From positions 372,001-436,000 of the forward strand of contig OZ218952.1 in NCBI GenBank assembly GCA_965112735.1: DNA of 64,000 nt. The letters are read 5' to 3'. This document shows positions 24,101 to 43,830 of this stretch, one piece after another. Under the pieces are notes generated by a model. It was not told the DNA's origin and made no database searches. It worked only from the letters and a program-made list of their open reading frames with translations. Made by a program: the position numbers and the translations under genes. Position 1 is the first letter of the stretch. Each line of letters begins with the position of its first letter. This DNA comes from Phaeosaccion multiseriatum (Eukaryota > Ochrophyta, other classes).

Positions 24101-26624
24101 AGTGGCGGCTCCATTGGGCGACGAGGGGGAAGAGAAGGAGAGTGGTGGGGGTAGTCATGGCCTTGGGGGTGGACATGCGGCGAGGGAGGGCACGGTCGAG
24201 TTTCGCGTCGAAGATACTCCCCCGTGGCTCATGGTGCTGCTGTGGATGTGTGCTTTCGCCTACCTGTCCTGGGCAATCCTCCTACCCATGTACGGCTTCG
24301 TCAGTTGTGTGTTCAACTACGCACAGGACCAGTCACTGCTATTCGCTGGGGGGGTCGTAGTACCCGCTGGATGGCTCACTTACCTCCTCCTCCAGATGGC
24401 AGTTGTCATCCTCTCGAAGCGCCTCCTTGTGCCTCCAGTGAGGGCTGGATGTACAGCGGATAAGATGCAGAGGCGCTCTGCTCAGTTCATCGCTTGGTGG
24501 ACGATGCAGCGACTCATGGGCTGGACTGCCAGTAACCACAGCTTCCTCCTGCGTCGCTCCCCTCTGCTGGTGTTGTACTACCGGGCCCTGGGAGCCACGA
24601 TTGGTCGCAACGTCATTTTGGACACCACGGAGCTGTACGACCCTGAGTGGATAGTAATCGGCGACCACTCTGTGGTGAACAAGGGAGTGGTCTTCAGAAC
24701 GCACGTTGTGGGTGTCAGAGACGTCTCTTTTGGCACAGCTTCTGTTGATGCCCGCTGCAGTGTGGAGCCGTGGGTGGTAGTTAATCAGGGAGGAAGGTTA
24801 CCAAGCGAGCACGCAGCGGGAGCGCTCGCAGAAGTACGGGGGCGCCCGGAGGGTGGAGAGGGTGTGAATGGAACGTCGCTGCCGGCACGTACTTTATCTG
24901 CAGTGGAGGACATCCTGTGGACTGTCCTGAGGCTGTACTTCGTGGTGCTTGTGGTGGCAGTGGGGACCTTCATTGCGTCGAGGGCCCTCTTCAAGCTTCT
25001 GAGTGTTGGCGGCATCTACCCCACAGACGAAACCAGAGCGCTGGGTTTCGCATCTCTGGAAGGCTCTTCAGTGACACTCGCTCTGCTGATGGCGTGGAAT
25101 CTGGCGGGCCCGCTGTCTATCCCCTTCTTCGCCGTCTTCCCGGGTATCAACAGGGGCCTTGTGAACCTCGTCCTGATGCGGGTGCTGAAGCGACACTACT
25201 TGTTTGGAGCGCTGTGGCCTGGAGCACTGACGTGGGTGGTGTACACAGCTGCCATGTGCACCATTGTGGCTCTCATCAAGTGGGCCATGTTGCTACCACG
25301 CGAGCCCCGAACGACGGCAGCCTCCTCATTCGAGGCTCTTCGTAGGGCTTTGGTGGCCGACCTCATGGCATTTACCGCTCGCACTGTGATGCCCTTTACA
25401 GTAGCGACACAGGCAGAGAACGCTTGGCTGACCAGCATGGGGGCTCGCTTTGGCCTGGGTGTGACGAGTTTCGCAGAGTACCCGTACGAGCCGGAGTTGC
25501 TCTCCGTCGGGACGCAGTCTCATCTAGGTATTCCGTCCGCCACCGTCACGGGCATGTTTGAGGTCGACGCGAAAGGCAGGCAGCGCTACGTAACGGACAC
25601 AGTGCGAATCGGTGACAACGCGTTACTCGGAGCCTTCTGCGTGGCGCTGCCCGGTGCGAGCATTCCGGCGGACTGTGAGGTGGGAGCTTTGAGTGTTGTG
25701 CGAGAGGGAGACGAGCTCCAAGAACGGTCCATCTGTCTCGGAGGACAGGGAGGGGTGTCTTCCCTGCCCCCTCCTGTGGATATCATTTCCAGGGTGAATG
25801 CTCCTGGTGAGCATCCCATCAGAGTGGACGAGCCCCGACGAAGCATGAGCGACCGCAGGCTGCGAACAAGTCCGGCCACTACGACGGTGGGGCAGATTGG
25901 AGGCAGCCCTTTACTGCAAATTGCAACCGGCAGCGCGTCGACGGAGAAGCTCGGGGCATTGCAAGTATTCACCATGTTGCTGATGCCGGTGCTGCAGCCG
26001 GGTGTACTTGCTCTCCATCTGTACACGCTGGCCACGATACTGAGTCTCGCCATCAGTAAAGTCGTGCTGCAGCTGGGTGACAAGAGCATCCTCGTGACGC
26101 TACCGCTGTGGTTGCTCTTGTTCCTTGCGCTGGTGGCGGTGACTTCTGCTGCACTGAAGTGGGCCGTGATGCCCACCCGGAGGAAGGCTCACTCCTTTAC
26201 ACGATCGTCTTTGGAGTTCATTCGCTGGAACTTTGCCATGGCCTGCCAGACTCTCGCCATGGGAACCGTCGTTGAGCTGCTTGCGGGCTCACCCCTCCTA
26301 CCGTGGTATCTGCGCCTGCTAGGATTGAGAGTCGGATCGAATGTGCACATTGACTGCCTTGTCGTTCCAGACCCCGACCTGCTCACACTGGAGGATGACG
26401 TTGTGGTGGAGAGGCACGCCATGCCCCAGTGCCACATTCTGGAGCACGGTGGGGTGGTGGACGTTGATAGCGTGCGCGTCGGCAAGGGGGCGAGGCTGAA
26501 CGCTCGCTCGCTGACCCTTCCCGGCTTCGTGCTGGGTGAGGGCGCGACACTGGATGTGAGCAAGATGGGAGAGAAGGGGTACGAGCTGACACTGGGAGCG
26601 CGAAGCAGCGCCCGCATGGTCTGA
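1..26624 (+). CDS. Modular type I polyketide synthase, 5'-truncated by window, with built-in beta-branching cassette and Pls-like membrane terminus
   Basis: Giant multidomain PKS; the frame is open from base 1 inside a KS, so the start lies outside the window. Exons: 1-3816, 4185-7118, 7248-7613, 7723-8274, 8431-9004, 9153-12192, 12360-18465, 18623-26624. All introns are GT-AG, 109-368 nt. Reading frames join across every intron, for example into continuous KR, crotonase, HMG synthase and KS motifs. One break remains: a 1-nt frameshift at 14411-14414. Four modules are visible: A (KS end-AT-DH-ER-KR-ACPx3-ECH-ECH-HCS), B (KS-ACP), C and D (each KS-AT-DH-ER-KR-ACP), then a membrane domain with the stop at 26622-26624. 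All three AT domains carry the HAFH motif of malonyl-CoA specificity. No thioesterase or reductase release domain is seen. The product is unknown. Domain calls are secure; intron and exon borders are inferred. Confidence 0.93.
211..1275 (+). other. Module A acyltransferase (malonyl-type)
   Basis: It starts at VAFLFTGQGSQ and ends near FPWYDV. The nucleophile Ser is in GHSLGE, codon 529-531. HAFHSPLM is the motif family associated with malonyl-CoA rather than methylmalonyl-CoA. Much of the domain is nearly identical at DNA level to the AT domains of modules C and D (13048-14095, 19318-20380), although the flanking DH/ER/KR of module A is clearly a different lineage. This points to recent duplication or gene conversion limited to the AT. 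Confidence 0.93.
1360..2160 (+). other. Module A dehydratase, second active-site motif altered
   Basis: Double-hotdog DH. The first motif is intact: His codon 1399-1401 in DHAVNGGVVLP fits HxxxGxxxxP. The second motif, usually HPxxLDxxxQ, reads LDPMALESCFQ here. The His is Asp (1897-1899) and the catalytic Asp is Glu (1912-1914). Activity may be reduced or lost. This fits a module whose ketone is apparently not reduced. GPAF at about 1804 matches the GPxF signature of DH domains. Confidence 0.8.
2770..3800 (+). other. Module A enoylreductase (MDR type)
   Basis: Medium-chain dehydrogenase fold with the NADPH-binding motif HSAAGGVGLAAVQ at about 3232-3270 and a VVLNSIAGEG segment at about 3433-3462. 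It differs from the near-identical ER domains of modules C and D. Between DH and ER (about 2240-2720) lies the pseudo-Rossmann structural part of the KR, with GLTRAARCENP matching the GLVRTAR segment of modules C and D. If the KR is dead, a plausible substrate is the double bond made by the crotonase pair; this is inference. Confidence 0.88.
4185..4850 (+). other. Module A ketoreductase, probably inactive
   Basis: The first exon after a 368-nt phase-0 intron (3817-4184). The Rossmann motif is VAGGASRMG instead of TGGxGxxG. In the active-site stretch, GQANYAAANA of modules C and D aligns with KQADDVGAHA, so the catalytic Tyr is Asp (codon 4632-4634). The LDD motif seen in the KRs of modules C and D is absent. 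Fold recognisable, chemistry very likely lost. The expected result is that the beta-ketone survives, the substrate needed by the HMG-synthase-type domain downstream. Confidence 0.85.
5118..5990 (+). repeat. Three tandem acyl carrier proteins (339-bp repeat unit)
   Basis: Three ACP domains, each with a GLDSL phosphopantetheine site; Ser codons 5208-5210, 5547-5549 and 5886-5888. Spacing is exactly 339 bp (113 residues), and both the ACPs and the Ser/Pro/Ala linkers are nearly identical, so they arose by recent tandem duplication. Each has a Trp nine residues after the Ser (LVNWVGEEYG), absent from the other ACPs of this protein. Tandem ACPs are typical where a beta-branching enzyme set works on a PKS, as they raise local substrate concentration. 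Confidence 0.93.
6115..6770 (+). other. Crotonase-fold domain 1 (ECH1-like, dehydratase candidate)
   Basis: Enoyl-CoA hydratase/isomerase family. The first oxyanion-hole segment is FCLGADL and the second is VNGACRGGGMLF. The segment FPEIRRGGLPG keeps the Glu that is catalytic in hydratase-type crotonases. In known beta-branching cassettes, ECH1 dehydrates the HMG-like intermediate to a glutaconyl thioester. Retention of Glu suggests that role here. The N-terminal strand is short, so which crotonase plays which role is not certain. Confidence 0.85.
6790..7810 (+). other. Crotonase-fold domain 2 (ECH2-like, decarboxylase candidate)
   Basis: Second enoyl-CoA hydratase-family domain, interrupted by introns 7119-7247 and 7614-7722. 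It has HFCTGANPAEF (first oxyanion-hole segment) and, joined across the first intron, GKVLGGGLAAML (second). At the position of the hydratase Glu it has Asn (YNYGNLPRGVCPG). Loss of this Glu is expected of the decarboxylating ECH2 partner, which converts the glutaconyl to a crotonyl-type thioester with a beta-methyl branch. Assignment of roles is inference from this residue. Confidence 0.83.
8046..9625 (+). other. 3-hydroxy-3-methylglutaryl synthase-like domain (HCS)
   Basis: Complete HMG-CoA-synthase fold, spread over three exons (introns 8275-8430 and 9005-9152). The joined frame gives GKFTVGLGQ, GRLEVGTES (Glu 8440-8442), NACYGGTAALLNA (nucleophile Cys 8542-8544), FHCTSTYLCKRGF (His 8932-8934) and YSYGSGSAATLYSLKV. 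The catalytic Glu/Cys/His set is therefore intact. It would condense an acetyl unit with the beta-ketone on the tandem ACPs. The C-terminal extension, the HDFYKP segment and the SYGSG...TLYSLKV strand look like eukaryotic HMG-CoA synthase of the mevalonate pathway. Linked upstream by a Pro/Ser/Gln-rich segment (about 7860-8045). Confidence 0.92.
9709..11085 (+). other. Module B ketosynthase lacking the second catalytic His (KS0-like)
   Basis: Complete KS. Cys is present (MACSSSFG, codon 10265-10267) and the first His is present (VEAHGLGSPMG, codon 10706-10708), but the usual HGTGT is HGLGS. The second His is Asn: PNMGNLEGA instead of TNIGHLEGA, Asn codon 10853-10855. That His is needed for decarboxylative condensation, so the domain can probably accept and pass an acyl chain without extending it. 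No AT follows, only an ACP, which fits a non-elongating module. Ser-rich insertions sit at about 10020-10060, 10575-10605 and 10765-10810. Confidence 0.88.
11275..11500 (+). other. Module B acyl carrier protein
   Basis: About 75 residues with EAGLDSLALVEMR; phosphopantetheine Ser codon 11366-11368. It sits directly between the KS0-like domain and the module C KS, so module B is only KS-ACP. It belongs to the same ACP subtype as module C (VELRGQLQ-type helix), not the tandem trio at 5118-5990. Confidence 0.9.
11566..14095 (+). other. Module C ketosynthase and malonyl-type acyltransferase
   Basis: KS with the full triad: Cys 12044-12046 (DTACSSS), His 12616-12618 (EAHGTGTSLGD), His 12736-12738 (TNVGHLEG). 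It is split by a 167-nt intron (12193-12359), phase 2, inside the Trp codon before RSKTFD. The AT starts about 13048, with the GHSLGE Ser at 13348-13350 and HAFHSPLM. The module D KS has an intron at exactly the same codon. This pair is a competent extension unit. Confidence 0.93.
14150..15060 (+). other. Module C dehydratase, carrying a 1-nt frameshift
   Basis: DH with the first His intact (codon 14200-14202, KDHAVNNMVIIP; the usual Gly of HxxxGxxxxP is Asn). After the first hotdog the frame shifts from frame 1 to frame 2 at a C-run (14411-14414). The remainder is then clean, with YGPRFQ and HPAVLDNA (catalytic Asp present). The homologous DH in module D reads through without the extra C. 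Functional only if the shift is a sequencing error or is compensated. Confidence 0.88.
14411..14414 (+). other. Apparent 1-nt insertion (CCCC versus CCC in the paralogous module)
   Basis: Module C reads agtgccccttcacgcgg; the near-identical module D at about 20691-20706 reads agtgcccttcacgcgg. The extra C moves the frame and would stop the protein at 14551-14553, while all downstream modules stay open in the shifted frame. A homopolymer error or a real, recent mutation cannot be told apart here. Confidence 0.9.
15060..17790 (+). other. Module C enoylreductase, ketoreductase and ACP
   Basis: The KR structural part lies at about 15130-15600 (GLVRTARVEHP). The ER is at about 15660-16640 with HAASGGVGLAAVQ. 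The catalytic KR is at about 16670-17440 with SGGLGALG, HAAGVLDD (LDD motif, B-type stereochemistry) and GQANYAAANA with Tyr 17144-17146. The ACP is at about 17545-17770, Ser 17645-17647 in GLDSLSTVELR. All motifs are intact, so the module should reduce fully if its DH works. Confidence 0.92.
17845..20385 (+). other. Module D ketosynthase and malonyl-type acyltransferase
   Basis: KS triad intact: Cys 18317-18319, His 18879-18881, His 18999-19001. The intron 18466-18622 (157 nt) splits the same Trp codon as the module C intron. AT from about 19318; GHSLGE Ser 19632-19634; HAFHSPLM. Module D as a whole is a near-copy of module C, so the two arose by duplication after the intron was already in the KS. 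Confidence 0.93.
20440..21340 (+). other. Module D dehydratase with catalytic His replaced by Arg
   Basis: Open throughout and almost identical to the module C DH, but KDHAVNN is KDRAVNN: codon 20484-20486 is cgt where module C has cat. The second-motif Asp (HPAVLDNA) is kept. With the first His gone the domain should not dehydrate, so the last extension would leave a beta-hydroxyl and the downstream ER would have no substrate. The change is a single transition. Confidence 0.9.
21350..23760 (+). other. Module D enoylreductase and ketoreductase
   Basis: KR structural part about 21420-21890; ER about 21940-22925 with HAASGGVGLAAVQ; KR about 22950-23740 with SGGLGALG, the LDD motif and Tyr 23427-23429 in GQANYAAAN. 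Nearly identical to module C, except for a more divergent island around the start of the ER (about 21930-22100 versus 15640-15810), a sign of mosaic exchange. Confidence 0.91.
23790..24100 (+). other. Terminal, divergent acyl carrier protein
   Basis: Carries KALDSLGVAQM with Ser 23976-23978. It is preceded by a charged helix and has an unusual acidic insert (EEDDWIFPRTLEEL), unlike the other ACPs. Its position directly before the membrane domain suggests it presents the finished chain to that domain. Confidence 0.8.
24200..26621 (+). other. C-terminal membrane domain with three left-handed beta-helix segments (Pls/PosA-like)
   Basis: About 800 residues. It alternates hydrophobic spans with hexapeptide-type soluble segments. 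Spans: about 24224-24420, 24900-25020, 25050-25150, 25205-25290, 25970-26060 and 26090-26160. Soluble segments: GATIGRNVILD...IGDHSVVNKG at about 24592-24790; GARFGLGVTSF...VRIGDNALLGAF at about 25440-25740; GLRVGSNVHID...VVVERHAM at about 26325-26560. This three-segment, roughly six-span plan is that of the terminal domain of epsilon-poly-lysine synthetase and related NRPSs, where it joins monomers. On a PKS it probably releases or couples the chain at a membrane; that role is inference. Confidence 0.82.
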
Positions 26625-27412
26625 GAGGAGGAGAGGGGTTGTGCTGGCTGGGAGAAGGTTGAAGGAGGGGAGGGAGGGAGGGAAAGAGGGGAGGGGGAGA
26701 GGGATGGAGGGGAGGGGAGGGGCGGTGAGAGGGAGACAGGAAGGAGGGAGGTGAGCGGAGGGGAAGTGAGATGATGCCGTGCGGAGACAGCGCAAAGGAC
26801 TGATGAGAGGGAGGGAGAGAGAGAGAGACGGAAGCACTCGCGGCGGGAGTGATAACCAAGGGTGTGACCCCTGACGATCAGCCTTCACAGTCAACAACAG
26901 TACAGGAAGAAAGAGAAATGGTTCCACTGAAGGGCAGTCCAGTACTCAAGTAAGTTAAAGCCCCATTTCACGGTAGCACCTAGCTAGGGCTAAGCCAAGC
27001 CAGGGTGGGCAGCGGGCAAAGACATAGGCCCTTGCGCGTTGGTTCATGTAAGGCGCCGCACATGAGTGGTGCGAAGTCCATCCTCAAATGGTACTAGCCT
27101 TTTTCTTCTCCTACCCCCTCCTGCTGCCATTCGTTTCGTTCTCTTCTCTGTGTTGCTGATTGCCGCTGCTGCTACAGCTCTCCTCCTCGCCCTCCTGTCC
27201 ACGCTTCCTTCCTTCCTTCCTTCCTTCCTTCCTTCCTTGACTTCCTTCCCATTGAGAAAATAAGCATATGGGCGAGTACATGGTGACGGAACACACAGGA
27301 GAGAAGTAGAGGAGGGGGGGAGGGGTGAGTCCCCTGCTGCTGCTGCTGCTGCTGTGAGTGTATAATGCTCTATCACCAACTGCTGAAAGGCACCCAACGA
27401 GGGCGAGCCTTC
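26625..27412. other. Convergent intergenic region between the PKS and the MOV10-like gene
   Basis: Tail-to-tail 3' regions. 26640-26830 is G/A-rich without a clean repeat unit. 27204-27238 is a (CTTC)n tract. No conserved coding potential was seen; the short frames here are low-complexity. No clear AATAAA signal was recognised for either gene. Confidence 0.6.
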
Positions 27413-38506
<11,094 letters not shown>

Positions 38507-38863
38507 CCAAAGGGCTTTTTGCTCATTAAGTCTTGTTCAAGTCCGTTGACGTGAGTCCTCTTATACGCCTGATGGTCAGTGCAGCCTTGGGATGAAGGGC
38601 CCTCAAGCGAACCTCTTGCTGTAGGGCTCGGCAAATTCTTTATGTAAAGGAAGGGATCTGGCCCTGAGAAGGAGATCCGCTTCCAAAAATAAGAGTAAAG
38701 CAAAAAGGGAAAGAAGAACAACCCTTTTTCTGCCAGAAGAAATTCTACACCTGCATTCTCATTGTTTTTTAATACACAGTACCAGCGCGCGCTTAAACCA
38801 ACCCCCGTCCACGGGCGAAACTAAAGAAACCAACCCCCGTCCCAGCTTTTTGCTTCTAACAAC
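38507..38863. other. Upstream region of the MOV10-like gene
   Basis: The probable promoter and 5' UTR of the minus-strand helicase gene, ending at the first transposon-like terminal repeat. 38789-38846 carries two copies of a CCAACCCCCGTCC motif about 35 bp apart. No TATA box was recognised. Confidence 0.45.
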
Positions 38864-38918
38864 TTTAAACCCCCCCCCCAGAGGGTTTTACGGTTTTGGA
38901 CGAGGGCCGAAAATCGTC

Positions 38919-38944
38919 TTAAAACCCCCGTCAGAGGGTTTTAA
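38919..38944 (+). repeat. Left TTAA terminal inverted repeat of the piggyBac-like element
   Basis: Begins TTAAAACCCCCGTCAGAGG and ends in TTTTAA. It is partly palindromic in itself and is followed by GGGCCGTCG, which recurs in inverted form (CGACGGCCC, about 43797-43805) inside the right end. A related copy precedes it at 38864-38890. Confidence 0.7.
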
Positions 38945-39603
38945 CGGGCCGTCGTCTGTGGCCCTTTTCGTACGGTGTAGGCATCGACAGTGGCAGAAAT
39001 TTCGGGTATATAGTCTCTGGGTAGTCTTGGTACTGCAGTGCGTAATTCGTATTCCCTCGGTCGCCGCAGAGGCTAAACTAGGCTTCGCAGTGAAGCCCGC
39101 CGGAATCGTGGGCGTCACCCACGTAATTGATGGTCAGTCTTTGTGTCAGGGATTAGTGGCCGCCGACTGAGGTCCAGAGGTGGTCCGGAGGTGGAGGGGG
39201 GGTCCAGTGGGATGGCGTGAGGGAGTGTGAGATGCAGAGGGAGGGAAGTCTCTCGCTGAGGCGCGAGAAGCCTCTGGCTCCGTAACGGCTTCGGAAGGTG
39301 GTAGCAGGCGTTAGGCTAGGCTATTGGCCGGCCAAGCCGGCCCAAGCGCCTGCTGGGCCGATGCTGTTGGGGGGGGGCTGTGGCGTCTGGGGGTGGTGCT
39401 GGGGCTGCTTGTCCCGTCCGTGAGTTTACGGTCAAGCACACTTGCTGTGGGTCGAAGCAGAAAAGGCATAAGAACTTGTACGTCTGCCGCAGCTGTTGTG
39501 GAAAGAGCCGCCGCGGCCGCACGGCGCGCAGACGAGGACGACGGCATCGAGGAGCAAGTGCTGGATGGTGGCTCTGGTGCGGGATGACAGCCTACTGCGG
39601 CTG

Positions 39604-42195
39604 AACGAAAAAGGGAGGCCGCCAGGGAGGAGTGGGAAGTGCAAGAGCTTGGCAAGGTGGAGGTGGTAATGGAACGAGACTTCATGGGTACGACGCTGGA
39701 CGAGGCTGCTCGAAGGTCCGCCGCGCACATGGCCCGGGGGATGGAGAAGCTGCTTTGGGATGAGGGACGCGACCTGACGGAGGGGGATTGCTGCGGGTCC
39801 TCCTCAAGGACCTAGCGGTGGAGCTCGTCGGGTGGGCGAACGATGGGATTAGGAACGGGGCAGACCGGATTGACATAGAGGAGATGTGGGACTTCATCGG
39901 TGTGTTCTTCTACTCAAGCACGGTGAAGGTGTCGCTGGCCCGGGCCTTTGAGGACTGCCGCCGCGAGTGTCCGCACGCACGCCTCCTGAGCGTGGAACGA
40001 TTCAGATTCGTCTTCGCACACCTCTCCCCTTTTCCGGCTTCCAATACTCAGGTGAGGGTGGCACAGGCGTGCGCATGTGAGAGGTGGGGGGCTCGGGAGA
40101 GTGTGGTGAGCGATGGACTTTACGATCCTCTGGTTGCCCCCGGCTTCGATGCATATATGGGTGTGCGTAGGTGGACGCGACTTCCACTCCCATGCCCTCC
40201 TAAGCCAAGGTTCCTTTGTCTCCTGTCTGCTCTGGTACTGGTCACTCCTGATGGTAGCCGAGTGGTGACGCCTGGCACAGTCCAGTGGGTCCGACGACGT
40301 ACTGTGACGACTTTGAGAGGAAGGTGCTAAGCAAGACCCTCCGGTACCTGTTCGACCCTTCCAAATCAAACGGAGTGATTGACGACGAGCTCGTGAAAAC
40401 CAGATCCAAGGGTGTTCCACATCTAAAGCGGAACCCGCGGAAGGCGGGCAAGGAGGGCTGTGGGATGGACATCGCCGCTGAGGCAGCTTAGCTCGTGTAC
40501 TTCGCCGTTAGGTGCGTTCACTGGGGTGACGATGGATCTGAGGGGGGGATGGCAATGCTCTGCTGTCTCTGTGCGTCTGAACAACACTCTTCGGGTCCTC
40601 TCACTCCTCCGAACATCCCCTTCGCATCGAATCAGGCTGGACCGGCAAGGCGAGGATACGAAGACGCGTGTGCGTCCTCCAACACAGCACCCTGGAGAAG
40701 GCAGTGGAGACCATGTCCTGACTGTCGGTCGGGGCTTCGCTAGTGAGGAGCTCATAAGCTTCGTTGCAAAGTACCTGGGCATCAGTGTCTGCACCATCGC
40801 CAAGTCCAACGTCGCCTTCCACCCGTTTGTCTCGGAGTTGTCACTACGCACCCCAAACGCCCGAGGGTGAGTAAAGCGCATCCGATTGCTGTTGGACGTG
40901 GCCCACGATACGCGCTGTATTTACAGATGATGTCTTCTCCAATGGTACTGGCCCTCCCTTCCCTCCTCCCTCCCTCCCTCCCTCCCTCCCTCCCTCCCTC
41001 CCTCCCTCCCTCCTTCCTTCCTTCCTTCCTTGCTTGCTTCCTTCCCTCCGTCCTTCCCTCCCTCCTTCCTTCCGTCCCTCACATCTTCCTTCCCTCCCTC
41101 CCTCCCTCCCTCCCTCCCTCCCTCCTTCCTTCCTTCCTTCCCGTGTTCCTTCCTTCCTTCCCTCTCTCCCTCCCTCCCTCCCTCCCTCCTTCCCTCCTTC
41201 GTTCCTTCCTTCCTTCCTTCCTTCCTTCCATCCTTCCTTCCTTCCTTCCCTCCCTCCCTCCCTCCTTCCTTCCTTCCATCCCTCCGTCCTTCCTTCCCTT
41301 CCTCCCTCCCTCCCTCCCTCCTTCCCTCACATCTTCCGTCCTTCCCTCCCTCCCTCCCTCCCTCCTTCCCTCCTTCGTTCCTTCCTTCCTTCCTTCCTTC
41401 CTTCCATCCTTCCTTCCTTCCTTCCCTCCCCCCCTCTCTCCCTCCCTCCCTCCCTCCCTCCTTCCCTCCTTCGTTCCTTCCTTTCTTCCTTCCTTCCTTC
41501 CTTCCTTCCTTCCCTCCCTCCCTCCCTCCTTCCTTCCTTCCGTCCCTCCGTCCTTCCTTCCTTCCCTCCCTCCCTCCCTCCGTCCCTCACATCTTCCTTC
41601 CTTCCTTCCTTCCCTCCCTCCCGCCCTCCCTCCCTCACTCACTCACTCACTCATTCACCAGTCCCTCCCTCCCTCCCTCCCTCCCTCCTTCCTTCCTTCC
41701 TTCCTTCATTCCTTCCTTCATTCCTTCATTCCTTTCTTTCCTCCGTCCTTCCTTTCCTCCCTCCCTCTCTCCTTCTCTCCTTTCCTCTCCCTCTCTCTTC
41801 CTCTCCCTCCCCGTCCCCACCTCTCTCCTTCCGTCCCTGCCCCTCGCTGTGTCTCTGCCCACATGTGCCCCTTTCTCTCTCCCCTCTATCCCGCCCCCCC
41901 CCCCCCGCCCGCTCCCCCTCCCTCTCCCTCGCCAGGCGTCCCTTCACTACCATACCATGATGTCCTGTCTCCCCACCACGAACACAACGGGCAGGCTCGC
42001 CCCCCGAGTAGGCTCGAAGAAACACGTTATGCGCGATGCACGCGGGAAGCACTCCGTCCTCTGCTGGCTCTGCAGGCAGGGTGTCGAAGACGAGCGTGCA
42101 GTGTGACACGTGTGGCGCCTTTCTGTGCCACCAGCCCCCGAAAGACAACCGGACATATGCGTGCAGCTTTCGTTGGCACAACACGAAGAGGCTAA
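39604..42195 (+). pseudogene. piggyBac-type transposase remnant, frameshifted
   Basis: Fragments in different plus-strand frames. 39604-39787 is a helical segment. 39788-40054 includes IEEMWDFIGVFFYSSTVKVS and LLSVERFRFVFAHLSPF, the usual N-terminal part of the DDE_Tnp_1_7 domain. 40285-40488 has IDDELVKTRSKG. 40700-40870 has HVLTVGRGFASEELISFVAK, where the second acidic residue seems lost. 42090-42195 has QCDTCGAFLCHQPP and CSFRWHNTKRL, the Cys-rich C-terminal finger. The frames change between pieces and a large (CCCT)n tract splits the finger off, so it is probably non-functional unless introns connect the parts. Confidence 0.62.
40958..41935. repeat. Pyrimidine microsatellite complex (CCCT/CCTT)n, about 950 bp
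   Basis: Interleaved CTCC and CTTC tetranucleotides with a few CATCTTCCG insertions that recur at about 41088, 41328 and 41589, showing that 240-260-bp higher-order units were duplicated. It lies within the piggyBac-like element and translates to artefactual Pro/Ser/Phe frames. Confidence 0.95.
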
Positions 42196-42884
42196 CGATA
42201 CTGCGACAGCCAGTCAAAAAGGGGGGAAAGGGCGGCGGAGGAGCAGAGGGGCGGCGCCGCGACTCAGCGCCCGCAGCTATGGAGAGAGGGGGGGGGGGGG
42301 TGCACAGGTCAGACTCGGCGACTGCATCTCCTCACCCCGGTGAAGCGACGGTCAGCGCCCCACGCAGTGCAGGACCCACTCTCCGCCGACGACAGCGACA
42401 GCAGTAGCGTAACCTCCGCCGTCACTGGCCCCAGCAGGGTCGAGTCGAAATCAACTGGAGCAGCGAAGCGACGTCGCACGGAGCCGCCAACCGAGGCCGT
42501 AGGCAAGGGAGGGCCGAATACGCAGAGGCGGGACGGAGGCATCGGAGATGTCGGAGGGAGCACAGAGGCAGGAGTGGGCGCGGAGGAGGGGAAGCTCGTG
42601 GTGGAGGAGGGCGCTCGCAAAGGGGGGGGGGCGTACGAGGCACAGAACGGAGCGCAGCAGGCAGGGATGGCGCGGAGGGATGGCGCGGAGCGCGAAGGGA
42701 GGCATGGCAGGGGGGCAGGGGGGGAAGCGAGTCGCGGCGGAGGAGGGAGCACACCATCCAAGGGGGGCAGCAAAGGGAGGCGTGGTGGAAGAGGGAGCAC
42801 AAGCACGTCAGGGGGGGGGGGGGGGAGGCGGGGTGGGGGGGGGTCGGCTCCAGGCGAGGTTTCTCGGGCCCCCGATAAAGCAGA

Positions 42885-43085
42885 AGCCTGCGGCGGCCTG
42901 CGGCCGAAAGTAAGAAGCCTGCGGCTGGCCTGCGGCCAGAAGCCTGCAGAAAGTAGCGAGAAGCCTGCCAAGTCCCCCATTTTTATCCCAGCCTGAGAAG
43001 CCTGAAGCCTGACCACTGGCCTGCGGCCAGAAGCCCGAAGCCTGGAGGGGGCTACGGCCCAGAAGCCTAAAGCCCGAGAAACCTC
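42885..43085. repeat. Short GC-rich repeat cluster (AGAAGCCTGCGGCC-type)
   Basis: About ten variants of AAGCCTGCGGCC and its partial palindrome CTGGCCTGCGGCCAG in 200 bp, near the right end of the transposon-like region. It may be a subterminal repeat of the element or a local minisatellite. Confidence 0.7.
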
Positions 43086-43830
43086 GCCTGGAGCCGAGGG
43101 GGGGGCAAGTGGAGGAGAGAGTGGTGCCGCTAGCAGAGGGAAGACCCCTTCCGGAGGCGGAGGAGGGAGTGGAAGTGGAGGTGGGGGCACAGTAGGGGGT
43201 GATTCGAGGACGGCGCCGGCTCACGACACTGGGAGAAGCAGAAACCCCCCCCCCGCCTTCTCGCAGGGGTGCTCCTAACTACGGTGACGCCTGCAAAGCC
43301 GTCGGACCCATTGCCCTCGACGCCTGCAAAAAAGAGAAATGCGTTAGAACTTCACACCACGTGTGCACGGCCGAGTACGCGGCTGCAAAGGGGTGACGAA
43401 GACGCGTGCGACCGCCGTTGCAGGCCCGGTGTCGACGCCATGCTACAGTCGTAGAAAATAAGAGATAAATGCATTTTAATCCCCACCCACTGCAAGCGAA
43501 ACGAAAAACCACCGATAAGGGCCGGCCGCGGACCCGCCCGTGTGTCTGGCGCCAAGCCATGAGCGCCAGGGCCCACAAACAGCCCCCCTAAACCCCCCTT
43601 ACGATTACGGCACGCGAAAAACACATGGATTATGTCAACAAACGGGCTTAAAACCCTCCACCGAGGGTTTGACGGTTTTTGAGTGGCCGACGTGGCCGAG
43701 CCGTTCTGCACGCCACAGACGTCCCCAAAGCCCAGGATTAGCGTGAGAGTGAGACAAGAGTGCCCGCTAGCAGTGCTAGAAGCGCTCCGGCGTGGCGACG
43801 GCCCAAAAAGTAGGTACACCACCTCAAACA

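Noticed and set aside
40867-42195. 442-residue Pro/Ser/Leu/Phe plus-strand frame
   Set aside because: Pyrimidine microsatellite; only the Cys/His-rich end (from about 42090) resembles protein, as a transposase finger.
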